A stretch of DNA of 64,000 nucleotides from Chitinophagaceae bacterium. Lineage in GTDB: Bacteria > Bacteroidota > Bacteroidia > Chitinophagales > Chitinophagaceae. Every line of letters starts with the position of its first letter. Within the stretch, counting starts at the first letter, position 1. The DNA lies in contig JAFKGQ010000006.1 of assembly GCA_017307755.1 (NCBI GenBank), positions 372,001-436,000 of the forward strand, given 5' to 3'. The notes beneath the pieces are model-generated. The model saw nothing but the letters and a program-made list of their open reading frames with translations, did not search any database and was not told where the DNA came from. Made by a program: the position numbers and the translations under genes. This document shows, piece after piece, positions 50,601-58,779 of the stretch.

Positions 50601-51036
50601 CCTTTTCATTGAGCACCCGTCCGTGTACGTCTAAAAATGCAGGAGGAGGCAGCGGCTGCTCCTGTACGGCCGCTTCCTTTTCCCGGATAGCCACCGTCCT
50701 CCCAATGATCTCATAGCTCAGCGACTGATCCCTGAACAACATGCCTAACACCTGCTCCAGGGGCGCATTCTGGACATGAATGCTGACCACCTTCGCCTTT
50801 TGCATGAGCTTGTCTTCATACCAGAATTCATAACCGCTCTGTTTTTTGATCTGTTTGAAAACCTTTGTGAGAGTGATATTCGTTTCGCTCAGGGTGATCG
50901 TCTGCCCATAACCCCTGGCATTTGCCTGCAGACAGGCCGCTAACAGAAAGATGGCTGTGAGTCTCATTATCAACAGCGTTTTGGTTAATAGTCTCCGCTT
51001 GGCAAGCAGGAGTTTGAAAAGAACTTTCAAAAACAT
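47680..51036 (-). CDS. SusC/RagA-type TonB-linked outer-membrane transporter with STN domain
   Basis: A 1118-residue transporter. The long hydrophobic leader (1-41) ends ANARGYGQ. Then an STN domain (about 46-112), a CarboxypepD_reg-like domain (about 133-215, VHGRVLNEKGGAVAGATVAVKG), the SusC signature NEVVVTALGIKRERKAVGY (215-233), the plug (MNALEGKVAGLNV, IIIRGISSLSQTNQPLYVINGVP) and a barrel ending in LSFKL. The STN domain marks it as one signalling to the FecR/ECF pair encoded upstream. No glycoside hydrolase is attached, so the ligand may be a peptide or a glycan processed elsewhere. Confidence 0.95.
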   Translation of the reverse strand: MFLKVLFKLLLAKRRLLTKTLLIMRLTAIFLLAACLQANARGYGQTITLSETNITLTKVFKQIKKQSGYEFWYEDKLMQKAKVVSIHVQNAPLEQVLGMLFRDQSLSYEIIGRTVAIREKEAAVQEQPLPPPAFLDVHGRVLNEKGGAVAGATVAVKGTRKAVVTNDNGEFSIQAEKGQVLVISFVGYGTREVAVNENNANLSISLKIADQVINEVVVTALGIKRERKAVGYSVTEVKGEELTKAREVNVMNALEGKVAGLNVNSVAGGPGASSNIIIRGISSLSQTNQPLYVINGVPVESQPKGNVGSQFDNAPDMGDAIGNLNPDDIETVSVLKGAAATALYGYRGKAGVILITTKSAKSNSIEVNSNYVAERVINPTDWQYVYGQGGNTLKPANDSIAFANGQYSYGAKLDGGPAVQFDKVSRPYVAQKDNLSRFYRTGGTFTNTVAFNKLFEGGAIRFAASDLTNKSIVPNSGLDRQSFNLAVNFTPYKRLTIDARANYILEQAKNRPFLSDGPGNSNFNLMFLPTSLDVNTLKKASNADGSEFGYSSNIYATNPWFAAEKFINNTDRDRLITSVNVRYTFDNGLFLQGRVGRDAYTDTYLGVVPNGTAYRVNGSIRDQKTKFTDLNVDGLAGITLKAGELSITPTVGASYRRTKTDQITNDGTTFAVPFVYNITNAINKSVGLTPSDLEVQSVYGNVELAYEGLLYLNGSLRNDWFSSLATPGKSNKLNVIYPSVSGSFVFSQLWHPGWLNFGKLRAGYAVVGQATDPYQTLLSYALYSPTLNGRPLGSVGNTSVPNDALQASKASEVEVGTEMKLFNNLVFVDISAYFKKSRNEIVNAPASISSGYTGAILNIGQLQNKGIEALVSVTPVKGQHFSWTTSVNGSINDNKVIALAAGQSSLPVGKSRTGNGFTQNIVGYAANQVVAFDYKYDAAGKIVVDGSNIPVQGDLKPYGSAYAKWVAGWNNEFTIGKFNVSFLIDGKFGGKIFSATDYYGYLFGLHKATLVNREGLFGNINAQTYYTGLANNISKLFVKDASFIKFRQLVIGYSFPTKLFGNVVKGATLSLVARNLFTLMRKTDNIDPEANYTAAAQGLELGGVPPSRTFGANLSFKL

Positions 51037-51043
51037 AACTTTG
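51013..51043 (+). promoter_or_regulatory. Plus-strand promoter inside the 5' end of the susC-like gene
   Basis: TTTG (51013-51016), 19 bp, TAACTTTG (51036-51043). Both elements and the spacing match the Bacteroidota consensus exactly. It points away from susC, antisense to the susC leader, where no protein gene is found on the plus strand. Confidence 0.6.
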
Positions 51044-51049
51044 CTTTAG

Positions 51050-51164
51050 TTTAGGTTAAACAATATATACCCGCCTGCTGGCGGGGAAAACAGTCCCAAC
51101 TGTATATAATAGTTTGCCCAAGCTATCCGGCCGGGAGTGGTGCAAACACTTCCGGCTTTTATTT
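51050..51164 (+). ncRNA. Candidate cis-antisense small RNA to the susC leader
   Basis: About 115 nt between the promoter at 51013-51043 and a plus-strand intrinsic terminator. It contains a perfect hairpin CCCGCC (51070-51075) / GGCGGG (51080-51085), a small ACAGT/ACTGT hairpin (51090-51103), and the terminator. The transcript is complementary to most of the untranslated region upstream of the susC-like start codon (51036). In Bacteroides fragilis, antisense RNAs of the DonS type lie in the same position, upstream of susC homologues in ECF-sigma/anti-sigma-controlled loci, and repress them. That function is inferred here from position and signals only. Confidence 0.55.
51130..51164 (+). terminator. 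Intrinsic terminator of the antisense small RNA
   Basis: GCCGGGAGTG (51130-51139), loop GTGCAAA, CACTTCCGGC (51147-51156), then TTTTATTT. The stem has ten pairs including one G-U; on the opposite strand the same position is an A-C mismatch and no T run follows, so it is a plus-strand signal. Confidence 0.75.
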
Positions 51165-51215
51165 GGGAAAACCCTACTACATTATGTGATCCGGAGCAAT
51201 TCCCGCAAATCTCCC

Positions 51216-52442
51216 CTACGGTGTAACAGACAACTTCCGTCCATCCATCCTAAAATGGATCTTGCTGACTTCCAGAAGCCTTATTATTTCTGAAAGATTT
51301 GCATCCCTGGATATGCCGCCGCTAAAAGTCCGTCCCGAAACATCTCCAACGTAGACTACATCTATATCATACCATCTTTCCACCTGTCGCATGATACTCT
51401 TGATATCAGCGCTCTTAAATGAGGTAAAACCATTTTTCCAGGCCATGGTCAGCTCCATATCCGCATGCTCATCCAGTTTGAATCCCCCCTGCTTATCCAA
51501 CTTCACCTGCTGACCGGGCGCCAGCACGGAACTTTTATCCCCTTTGAAGACTTTTACCGCCCCCTCCAGTAAAGTGGTTCTTATCTCCGCCTCGTTATCA
51601 TACGCCATTACATTGAAATGCGTCCCCAGCACGCGCACATCCATTCCTTTGTCACCGGGAGAGTTGACATGCACCCTAAAAGGCATTTGCTCATTCTTCT
51701 CAACTTCAAAATAGGCTTCACCCGTCAGCTCCACGACCCTTTCTCCACCTGTAAATGCCGTTGGAAAACGCAGCGACGACACCGTATTAAGCCATACCTT
51801 GCTCCCATCCGGTAACACTATCTGGTATTGCCCTCCCCGGCGGGTAGACACCGTGTTGAACAATATTGCAGCCGGCACCGGGTTCTGATTCAATGTCTTA
51901 CATACAAGCTTGCCCGCATTTGTTTTTGATATCTGCGTCCCCCCCTGCCGGGTCAGCAGACCGTCCCGCGCGCTGTCCAGTACAACAGTGGACCCATCTG
52001 CCAGGGTAAGGATCGCGTTGCTCCCGCTGGGAGCAGGCACATCGATCGGCAATTTTTTTTTTTCAGCCACCGATGCAGCCATCGGCTGCGTATCCACGCT
52101 CCTAAAGAATTGAAAATACGCAACCGCACCCACCACCAGCAATATGACCGCAGCAGCAGCCATCCCGCGCATCGTGATCACAGATCGCCTGCTCTCCCGT
52201 ACTGACACCCCTCCCACAGCCGGAGCCGCCTCAAGTACTCTCCGTAACATACCCTCGCTTTGCTCCTTATCAAAAACAACCTCGCTTTCCTCCAGTCGCT
52301 GCCAGGCAGCTTTTAACAAGGTATGGATCTCCTCGTCATTCTCCGGGTTCCCCAATAAAGCCATCAGCTCGGAACGCTCTTCTTCAGAAGCCGTTTTGTC
52401 AAACCAGCGATGGAACAAATAGTGTAATCTTTGATCTGGCAT
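51216..52442 (-). CDS. FecR-type anti-sigma factor
   Basis: A 408-residue single-span regulator. A cytosolic sigma-binding part (1-90), one membrane helix (about 93-113), then the FecR domain (about 185-290: VSTRRGGQYQIVLPDGSKVWLNTVSSLRFPTAF, of which LPDGSKVWLN is the hallmark; ELTGEAYFEV) and a C-terminal DUF4974 (about 335-405, SADIKSIMRQVERWYDIDVVY). It also carries an inserted segment (about 140-185). It lies between its sigma gene and the susC-like gene, as is usual for this class. Confidence 0.94.
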   Translation of the reverse strand: MPDQRLHYLFHRWFDKTASEEERSELMALLGNPENDEEIHTLLKAAWQRLEESEVVFDKEQSEGMLRRVLEAAPAVGGVSVRESRRSVITMRGMAAAAVILLVVGAVAYFQFFRSVDTQPMAASVAEKKKLPIDVPAPSGSNAILTLADGSTVVLDSARDGLLTRQGGTQISKTNAGKLVCKTLNQNPVPAAILFNTVSTRRGGQYQIVLPDGSKVWLNTVSSLRFPTAFTGGERVVELTGEAYFEVEKNEQMPFRVHVNSPGDKGMDVRVLGTHFNVMAYDNEAEIRTTLLEGAVKVFKGDKSSVLAPGQQVKLDKQGGFKLDEHADMELTMAWKNGFTSFKSADIKSIMRQVERWYDIDVVYVGDVSGRTFSGGISRDANLSEIIRLLEVSKIHFRMDGRKLSVTP

Positions 52443-52510
52443 TGGTAAAGTCTCCCATCATATGACAACACAATACCGAAAAGGGAGTAATACCCCGGAA
52501 ACTTTTTTTG
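52443..52510 (-). promoter_or_regulatory. Leader of the second fecR
   Basis: On the coding strand it contains TGTCATAT (52460-52467), close to the TGTCTTAT of the other two leaders, and a CGGGGTATTACTCC segment able to form a small hairpin. The AGGACC motif is absent. Similarity to the other leaders is partial. Confidence 0.25.
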
Positions 52511-53164
52511 TCAACGAAGAAAAAAATGTAGTATGAAAGGAAGGAAAATACTCACCGGGTCCATATGGGAATGGACATATTCCCGGATATTCCGAAGGGC
52601 GAGACTCATATGTTTTTTTACGGTGGTCGCCGATAACCCCAGTTGGACCGCAATGGCCGGGTACCCCATACCCTCCTGATTATGCAGCAGATATACTTTT
52701 TTTTGCTGGGGCGGTAGCTTGTCTACCGCTTTATCGATGAGCTTGTCATAACCATCGGCAACCTGTAACGCATCTTCCATTTCCGGCTCATCCCTTCTTA
52801 GGCTTGCCCATTCCCGCCGTCTCGAATTCTCCCTGGCCATTTGCTTAAGACAATTAAAAGCACGGTTGCGGGCAATCACAAAAAGATAGGGTTCAAACCG
52901 GTTGATATCCCCCAAACAAGCCCGGTTCTGCCAGATGGAAAGAAACACATCCTGTACGATCTCTTCTGTTAAAAAAAAGGACTCTGTAAGTCGTAGGATA
53001 TAAGCGCCCAGCTTATGATGGTAAGAGTAGAACAAGATACTGAACGCAGCTTCATCACCCTGTGCGATACGAGATAAAAGAACTTTTTCATCATATGTAG
53101 GATAGGCATTCAAGAGCTGACAACAGTTAGTTTTGAATATAATTTCTTCTCTAAGATAATACAA
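52511..53164 (-). CDS. ECF sigma factor paired with FecR and SusC
   Basis: A 217-residue FecI-like sigma factor. Region 2 at about residues 35-105 (LTEEIVQDVFLSIWQNRACL), region 4 at about 145-195 (LPPQQKKVYLLHNQEGMGYPAIAVQLGLSATTVKKHMSLAL, of which the HTH is the second half). The C-terminal end is hydrophobic (VSIFLPFILHFFLR), a feature frequent in Bacteroidota sigma factors of this class. It would be released by FecR when SusC is occupied, turning on the susCD genes. A -7 box overlaps the end of the upstream LysM gene. Confidence 0.93.
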   Translation of the reverse strand: MYYLREEIIFKTNCCQLLNAYPTYDEKVLLSRIAQGDEAAFSILFYSYHHKLGAYILRLTESFFLTEEIVQDVFLSIWQNRACLGDINRFEPYLFVIARNRAFNCLKQMARENSRRREWASLRRDEPEMEDALQVADGYDKLIDKAVDKLPPQQKKVYLLHNQEGMGYPAIAVQLGLSATTVKKHMSLALRNIREYVHSHMDPVSIFLPFILHFFLR

Positions 53165-53179
53165 TTCCGCCGTGATTCA

Positions 53180-53187
53180 CAAAACTA
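53180..53187 (-). promoter_or_regulatory. -7 box of the second ECF sigma gene
   Basis: On the minus strand TAGTTTTG, a full match, 15 bp before the ATG at 53164. No -33 element is visible; the leader would be only about 9 nt. Confidence 0.35.
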
Positions 53188-53199
53188 GCTGCAAACAAC

Positions 53200-54282
53200 T
53201 CAATATCTCACCGTTACATTGAATCGACCATCCCCTTCTCCCAACTCGCCGGCCGCCGCATTGCTCATCCGGATCGTCAGTCCCGCGCTTTCCTTCATGT
53301 CCGGCAATTGTCCGAGCACCTTGGCATACACACTTTTGCCGGATGAGCTCACGGTGATCCGTACGATAGTACCAACGGGAACATTATTCATCAGGGCATA
53401 ATATTTTCCATCCTGCCACCCGCTGGAGCTTTTAAAAGTCCCCGCAGCTCCTTCCGCTGACTTCCCCCCATCCGTAAAATCAGTCTTAAAAAAGCCCCCG
53501 TTAAAAGATTTTCCGGAAGACGAGACAGGCTTATCAGCAGGCTTCTCTACTGGCTTAACAACCGTTTCCACCGGCTTGTCTACTGGCTTCTCTACTGGCT
53601 TATCAGCAGGCTTCTCCACTGACTTAACAACCGTTTCCACCGGCTTGTCCACAGCTTTCTCTACTGGCTTTGCGACACTCTCCACTGGCTTCACCGCACC
53701 TCCCACTGGCGTTACACCCGCAGGCACCCCTGCATCCGCACTCGTCGCCGGCTTTACACTCCCTTGTGTCCCGGTAGCCCCCGTATTGCCGCCCGTCCTG
53801 GTAGCCAGCGCCGAAAGCGCCGTCTTTACTTTCAGATAGCCCACGATAATATGCATGCCCGCACGCACCTGGTCCTTATTTATATTGTTCCATTTCTCCA
53901 GGTTTGGGATGGGTACTTTATTATGGTTTACACTTATACGGTACATCCACTCCTTTTCCTGGATCACATGATACAGCGGTACCAGCGACTCCCCGGCAAC
54001 CTTCTGCCCATTTTGGGAAAAGTTGACGGTCGTCAGTGGTATCTGCAGCTGCTGTCCTATCGACAAAGGCTGCGTCATGGCGAGCTTATTATAAGGAGCT
54101 AACACGGTAGGTGAGAGATTATACAGCCGGCCGATGCTGTACCAGTTTTCCTTTGCCACTACAGTATGTTGCAGGTATAAGTTCCCTGTCTGACCTTGTA
54201 TGATAAGTTCATCGGATTGGGATCGGACCGTCTTCATAAAAAACAAGCTAATCAGAGAGACTGCAATAACCTTTGATCGCAT
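53200..54282 (-). CDS. LysM protein with proline-rich repeats and RlpA-like C-terminal domain
   Basis: A 360-residue exported protein (start MRSKVIAVS at 54282). Signal peptide 1-22. Two LysM-type domains: about 37-84 ([30 protein letters not shown]) and about 103-150 ([30 protein letters not shown]), which bind peptidoglycan. Then a Lys-Pro-Val/Glu/Asp-rich linker (about 175-258) with a 23-residue repeat, and a DPBB/RlpA-like domain at the end (about 285-360, [36 protein letters not shown]). It probably spans and binds the cell wall; the catalytic residues of true RlpA transglycosylases are not clear here. Confidence 0.82.
   Translation of the reverse strand: MRSKVIAVSLISLFFMKTVRSQSDELIIQGQTGNLYLQHTVVAKENWYSIGRLYNLSPTVLAPYNKLAMTQPLSIGQQLQIPLTTVNFSQNGQKVAGESLVPLYHVIQEKEWMYRISVNHNKVPIPNLEKWNNINKDQVRAGMHIIVGYLKVKTALSALATRTGGNTGATGTQGSVKPATSADAGVPAGVTPVGGAVKPVESVAKPVEKAVDKPVETVVKSVEKPADKPVEKPVDKPVETVVKPVEKPADKPVSSSGKSFNGGFFKTDFTDGGKSAEGAAGTFKSSSGWQDGKYYALMNNVPVGTIVRITVSSSGKSVYAKVLGQLPDMKESAGLTIRMSNAAAGELGEGDGRFNVTVRY
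53531..53668. repeat. 69-bp tandem repeat in the LysM protein linker
   Basis: Two consecutive 69-bp units begin with TTATCAGCAGGCTTCTC at 53531 and 53600 and differ at few bases. They encode a 23-residue unit of the [12 protein letters not shown] type. The bases around them have further, shorter copies of the KPV motif. Confidence 0.8.
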
Positions 54283-54327
54283 AGCATAATTTTTTTTAAA
54301 CCCGGGTTCGGGGCAAATATACACTTT

Positions 54328-55716
54328 TCAGAGTCTCTTAAGTATCCTCCACTCCTTCGGGTAATAATTATTGACACGATTGGGTAAGACCTTTACCCAG
54401 CCCAGGTTCTGTCCCTGGTGTCGGACAAGTGACCAGCCTCGTGCCGCCTGTTCCGCACGTATCTCTTCCTTACGAAGATATTCGATAGCCTCATCCCTGG
54501 ATAATTCTATTGCAGGCAGCTGCTGGCTGATCACGGTACTCAACGCCAGCTCATGGTCAGGGATAAATTCCTTTATCGACGGCTTACCCAATAATACACC
54601 TGCTTTTTTCAGATAACAAAAAGATTGCAAATAAGACAGGTCCTCCACCAACGCTTCCGGCAAAGCCCGGACAGTATCTTCATGCCGGAAGAACCCCAAC
54701 GCTTCCCCTTCCCTTATCCATCGTTTCAAATCTTCCGACTCCTTTCTGGATAACTTCTCGATCCCCTGTCTCTTGCTCTTTGGGTAAGTGAACGTGCCGC
54801 CATCCTCCTTTCGTACAGCAGCGATAAAAAAACCTTCCCCTTTCAACTTGTCGGGATAAAAACGATACCCATAGCCGTCTTTTTTACTCCGCGATTCCAC
54901 GATATGCCAGGAAGGGTCTGATTGCAGCCTGCAGCCGGCAGCCTGTAGCTCATCTATCATCCAGTCAAGTATCTCCTCATCCTCCTCCTTTGAATAGGAA
55001 CAGGTGGAATAGATCAGTATCCCATCTTTACGCAAAGCAGGCCATATGTCCGCCAATATCCGCTGCTGACGCTGATGACACAATTGCACATTGTCCAGGC
55101 TCCACTCCCCGATGGCCTCCGGCTCGCGACGAAAAAGACCGCTGCCGCTGCAGGGCGCATCCACCACGATGACATCAAAGAAATCTTTCAACTTTCCCAG
55201 ATCGGCAGGGTCATTGTTTGTCACCACCACGCCTGCCGCCCCCCATTTGATCATATTCTCCTGCAATATCCCGGCACGGCTACGGATCACTTCATTGCTC
55301 ACCAACAAGCTATCCTTTGACAATACCGATCGTATCAGCGTGGATTTCCCCCCTGGTGCAGCGCAAAGGTCCAGCACCCTCAGCGGTTGTGAAAGATCCG
55401 CCGTCTGCCGCAGCGCTTCCTCCAGATACATGCTGGAGGCCTCCTGCACATAGTAAACGCCCGCATGGAACAAAGGATCAAAAGTAAAGGAAGGCCGCTC
55501 GCTCAAATAATAACCCCGGGACGACCAGGGCACGCTTTCCACCAGGACCTGCTCGCCCCACATTTCCTGAGGCCATCCCCCCTCCTCCCACTTCGCAGGA
55601 TTCATCCTTACAGATGTCACCTGCCGGCCCGATGCATGCACGGCTTTGAATGCGGCGGCATCAAATCCCGCTGCCCCTTCCAGGGACGACAACAATTCCT
55701 TTGGTAAATTAGACAA
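54328..55716 (-). CDS. rRNA (cytosine-C5) methyltransferase, RsmF/RsmB-like
   Basis: A 462-residue SAM enzyme of the NOL1/NOP2/Sun family that methylates a cytosine in ribosomal RNA. The SAM motif is DLCAAPGGKST, and the two family cysteines are C189 in DAPCSGSGLF and C239 in YSTCSYSKEE. The C-terminal region (about 330-462) fits the RsmF/YebU RNA-binding extension. No ATG is available near the conserved start LPKELLSSLEG; the TTG at 55716 is chosen, because longer frames run through the divergent LacI-type gene. Confidence 0.9.
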   Translation of the reverse strand: MSNLPKELLSSLEGAAGFDAAAFKAVHASGRQVTSVRMNPAKWEEGGWPQEMWGEQVLVESVPWSSRGYYLSERPSFTFDPLFHAGVYYVQEASSMYLEEALRQTADLSQPLRVLDLCAAPGGKSTLIRSVLSKDSLLVSNEVIRSRAGILQENMIKWGAAGVVVTNNDPADLGKLKDFFDVIVVDAPCSGSGLFRREPEAIGEWSLDNVQLCHQRQQRILADIWPALRKDGILIYSTCSYSKEEDEEILDWMIDELQAAGCRLQSDPSWHIVESRSKKDGYGYRFYPDKLKGEGFFIAAVRKEDGGTFTYPKSKRQGIEKLSRKESEDLKRWIREGEALGFFRHEDTVRALPEALVEDLSYLQSFCYLKKAGVLLGKPSIKEFIPDHELALSTVISQQLPAIELSRDEAIEYLRKEEIRAEQAARGWSLVRHQGQNLGWVKVLPNRVNNYYPKEWRILKRL

Positions 55717-55731
55717 TACACAATAATTTTC
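55700..55731 (+). promoter_or_regulatory. Promoter of the LacI-type regulator gene
   Basis: TTTG (55700-55703), 20 bp, TAATTTTC (55724-55731). The last base of the -7 box differs from consensus; spacing is ideal. The ATG is 35 bp downstream. Confidence 0.45.
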
Positions 55732-55765
55732 AGCCTGTAAAGGTAGTTGATTACTGCCATCGCAT

Positions 55766-56839
55766 ATGAAGAAAAAAAATGACAAGGTATCCGCAGGAGT
55801 AAAGGAAATTGCCCGGTTGGCAAATGTTTCCATCGCTACTGTCGACCGGGTTATCCACAAACGCGAAGGCGTATCGGAAAAGACAAAAGCCAGGATCGAG
55901 GCCATCATCCAAAAGCTGAACTATCAGCCTAACATCCTCGCACAACGGCTGGCGCTCGCATCCAGGGGAACTATTCGCATCGCCGCGCTGTTGCCCAACG
56001 TTTCCGAAGAAACCGAGTTCTGGCAGGCGCCCCTCGACGGCATCGACCAGGCCGCCGGCGAGATCCGGCAATACAACGTCCATATAGAACGCTTCTTTTT
56101 CGATCAGAATGACAGACAATCCTTCTTCAAACAGGTGCGCCGGCTGAGTAAGACCCTCCCCGACGGCGTCCTTTTATCCCCCATCTTCCCGGAAGAATCT
56201 ATGATCCTTATCCGTACCCTGGAAGACGCCGGGGTCCCCTATATCATGATCAATTCCGAGATCGTCGGCTTCGAAAGCCCGCACTACATCGGACCGGATA
56301 TATTCCACAGTGGCTACCTGGCCGCCCAGTTGATAGATTACTGCATCGACAGTCATCAGCAGGTGCTTGTCGCTAACATCTCGGGAGACATCGACAACAA
56401 CTATGCCGTCGCACAGGTAGAGGATGGCCTCAGAGCTTATTTTAAAGATCACCGCCTGCCCAACACCATCATTTCGCTAAAAACCACCCAGACGGACTAT
56501 CCATCCATCGCCCGCCGGATGGATAAATTACTCCGTACGGAAAAAAACATCGGCGCCATCCTCGTCACCAACTCACGCGTGTCCGGCGTCGCAAAATACC
56601 TGGAAAAGACCGGCATTTCCCATATCACCCTGCTGGGATACGATTTTGTAAAGGACAACGTCGATTATCTAAAAAGAGGCGTCATAGACTTTCTCATCTG
56701 TGAAAAACCACAGGAACAAGGCTATCGTGGCATCATGGCGCTCTTTCAGCACCTCGTCTATTCCAATCCTACCGAAAAAAAATACCTGATGCCTATCGAT
56801 ATCATCACAAAGGAAAATTGCGAGTTTTACAGAAATTAA
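55766..56839 (+). CDS. LacI-family transcriptional regulator
   Basis: A 357-residue regulator. The LacI helix-turn-helix covers residues 11-60 (VKEIARLANVSIATVDRVIHKREGVSEKTKARIE, anchored by VSIATVDRVI). The remainder is a periplasmic-binding-protein-like sensor domain (about 70-345) of the DUF/“peripla_BP_4” type used for free or modified sugars, with IRIAALLPNVSEETEFW near its start. It is first of a co-directional set with glycan-degrading enzymes 27 bp downstream and so probably controls them. The inducer is not readable from sequence. Confidence 0.92.
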   Translation: MKKKNDKVSAGVKEIARLANVSIATVDRVIHKREGVSEKTKARIEAIIQKLNYQPNILAQRLALASRGTIRIAALLPNVSEETEFWQAPLDGIDQAAGEIRQYNVHIERFFFDQNDRQSFFKQVRRLSKTLPDGVLLSPIFPEESMILIRTLEDAGVPYIMINSEIVGFESPHYIGPDIFHSGYLAAQLIDYCIDSHQQVLVANISGDIDNNYAVAQVEDGLRAYFKDHRLPNTIISLKTTQTDYPSIARRMDKLLRTEKNIGAILVTNSRVSGVAKYLEKTGISHITLLGYDFVKDNVDYLKRGVIDFLICEKPQEQGYRGIMALFQHLVYSNPTEKKYLMPIDIITKENCEFYRN

Positions 56840-56866
56840 AAGGCTTCGACAGCCGACCCGATTAGT

Positions 56867-58738
56867 ATGCGTTATATCCTGTGCCTTTGTTACTTTTTTA
56901 TGACCGTGCCTGCACTGCCGCTCCATGCACAGCAGCTCCATCCCAAAAAGGAATATGCCGCCACGCTCGTGGATCTGTCCCGCGCGCTGCTCGCTAGACA
57001 AATAAAGGACCCTTCCGACCCCAATTACGGAGGCATCTGGTGCGAACACTGCCGCGTCTGGCATACCCGCGCCTCGGAAAGCGTATTCCCATTTACCATC
57101 GCCTGGTCGATCACCTCCGACCCGAAATATCTCGATGCCGCAAAAAATGCCGCCGACTGGCTGATCCGGCAACAACAGCCCAACGGCAGTTGGAAAGAGA
57201 CACCCGAGGAATGGACAGGTACTACCACAGACCAACTGCTGATGATGATGCTGTCCTATGAAAGATTGTCCGGCAGGCTGAATGAAAAAGAACAGACCAC
57301 CTGGCGCGCTTCTATGCAGCACGCCGCCGCCTATCTATACGATGTTATGGATCCCGAGTTCGCCAGCATCAATTATGTTGCAACTACCACCGCGACCCTC
57401 GCCAGGGCAGGGCAGATGTTCGACAACGACGCCTGGCTGCAAAAAGCAGCCACGCTCGCGCACCGCACCATCTCCAAAATGGACCCGGACGGCTTCCTCG
57501 ACGGCGAAGGAGGAAGAAGCCACAAGAACAAGATGGGCGTAGACCTCGGATACAATATGGAAATGTCGCTATGGGGCCTGGGACTCTATGCACGCCTCAC
57601 ACATGACACACTCGTCCACAACCGCGTCAGCAGATCGCTGCGCAATCATTTGAACTTCATCTATCCCGATGGATCCATGGACGCTTCATGGGGCATCCGC
57701 TCCAATAAATGGACAGGCTACGGAGGCGCTACCTCCGACGGCTGTCAGATACTATTTACGCTCTTCGCCGACGAAGATCCCCGATACGCTGCCGCCTCTC
57801 TCCGTAACCTCGGATTCCTCCGTCAATGCATGTACAAAGACCTTATAGGCTTCGGACCACAGCACAAAGAAGTCTTCAGTACGCCCCCCTGCATCTATCC
57901 TACCTTCGCCAAGGCCAAGAACCTCGCCATGGCATATGTATATGAGACAAAGACAACACGCCCCAACGTCCCGCTGCCCTGCGACAGCCCCGGCCTCAAA
58001 GTATTTCCAACCCTCGATCTCGTGGAAGTACGCACCCGGAATTTTATGGCCACCATCACAAGCTATCGTTACAAAGACCCCGCCGGCACCAAAGGCAAAT
58101 ACATGTACCGCCCCAACGGCGGCGCCATCAGCCACTGCTGGCTAAAGGGACTCGGTTTCCTGCAGGCCTCCAGTCCCACGGTATACACAAGACCCGAACC
58201 GATGAGCTTCCCCGAAGCGCCCGGCGTCCGCAGCCTCACCCCCCGCATCGAATACACCGACACCTCCGGATATTTCACCAACCTGTACGAATATGATAGC
58301 TATCTCAGTACAGGCAGCTCCCCCGGCAAACAATATAATATAAGCGTCACCGGCCAGTTAAAAGACAAGAACTTTCTCACAGGAGGCGTTGGATACGGTA
58401 TCGATTATCTTTTCACCGACGATGCTTACCAAAAGACCATCACCCTGACTTTCCATGACGCCAGCCCCGACACACTCGATATCATAGAGCCCTTTGTCCG
58501 TGACAACAATATGACCGTCGAAAAACTGGACGCCCATACTCTCCTGTTGAACTACGGGAAAATACGACTACGCTTTAGCCTTCTTTCCGGAGACGCAGAA
58601 CTGATCGCCGGCCGCGACGAAACCCACTACTGGACGCCTTATCCGGCCCTTAAAGCCTTTCCTGTCGCCCTCCGCGTACACCCGCCCGCCATTGGTTCCA
58701 GCGTCATCATTCGCTATCGCATCACCCTGCTGCAATAA
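56867..58738 (+). CDS. Exported (alpha/alpha)-toroid plus beta-sandwich protein, uncharacterised
   Basis: A 623-residue exported protein with a signal peptide (1-21). Residues 30-360 read as an alpha/alpha toroid (repeats such as PKYLDAAKNAADWLIRQQQPNGSW, TTTDQLLMMMLSYERL, DPDGFLDGEGG, YNMEMSLWGLGLYARL), and 390-620 as a beta-sandwich (YMYRPNGGAISHCWLKGL, FTDDAYQKTITLTFHD). This toroid-plus-sandwich layout is shared by several polysaccharide lyase families, but I cannot assign it to a known family. HC/ H residues in EHCRVWHTR, HKNKMGVDLGYN are candidate active-site parts. The setting points to an acidic pectic glycan. Confidence 0.7.
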   Translation: MRYILCLCYFFMTVPALPLHAQQLHPKKEYAATLVDLSRALLARQIKDPSDPNYGGIWCEHCRVWHTRASESVFPFTIAWSITSDPKYLDAAKNAADWLIRQQQPNGSWKETPEEWTGTTTDQLLMMMLSYERLSGRLNEKEQTTWRASMQHAAAYLYDVMDPEFASINYVATTTATLARAGQMFDNDAWLQKAATLAHRTISKMDPDGFLDGEGGRSHKNKMGVDLGYNMEMSLWGLGLYARLTHDTLVHNRVSRSLRNHLNFIYPDGSMDASWGIRSNKWTGYGGATSDGCQILFTLFADEDPRYAAASLRNLGFLRQCMYKDLIGFGPQHKEVFSTPPCIYPTFAKAKNLAMAYVYETKTTRPNVPLPCDSPGLKVFPTLDLVEVRTRNFMATITSYRYKDPAGTKGKYMYRPNGGAISHCWLKGLGFLQASSPTVYTRPEPMSFPEAPGVRSLTPRIEYTDTSGYFTNLYEYDSYLSTGSSPGKQYNISVTGQLKDKNFLTGGVGYGIDYLFTDDAYQKTITLTFHDASPDTLDIIEPFVRDNNMTVEKLDAHTLLLNYGKIRLRFSLLSGDAELIAGRDETHYWTPYPALKAFPVALRVHPPAIGSSVIIRYRITLLQ

Positions 58739-58779
58739 AAAAACACAGTAAAAAACCCATTTTCACCGTTTTTTTTGGA

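Noticed and set aside
51130..51164. Terminator of the second fecR gene
   Set aside because: fecR is transcribed on the minus strand; there the stem carries an A-C mismatch and no T run follows. The signal fits the plus strand.
53531..53690. CRISPR-like regular repeats
   Set aside because: The units are adjacent without spacers and lie in frame within the LysM protein; they encode a KPV-type linker.
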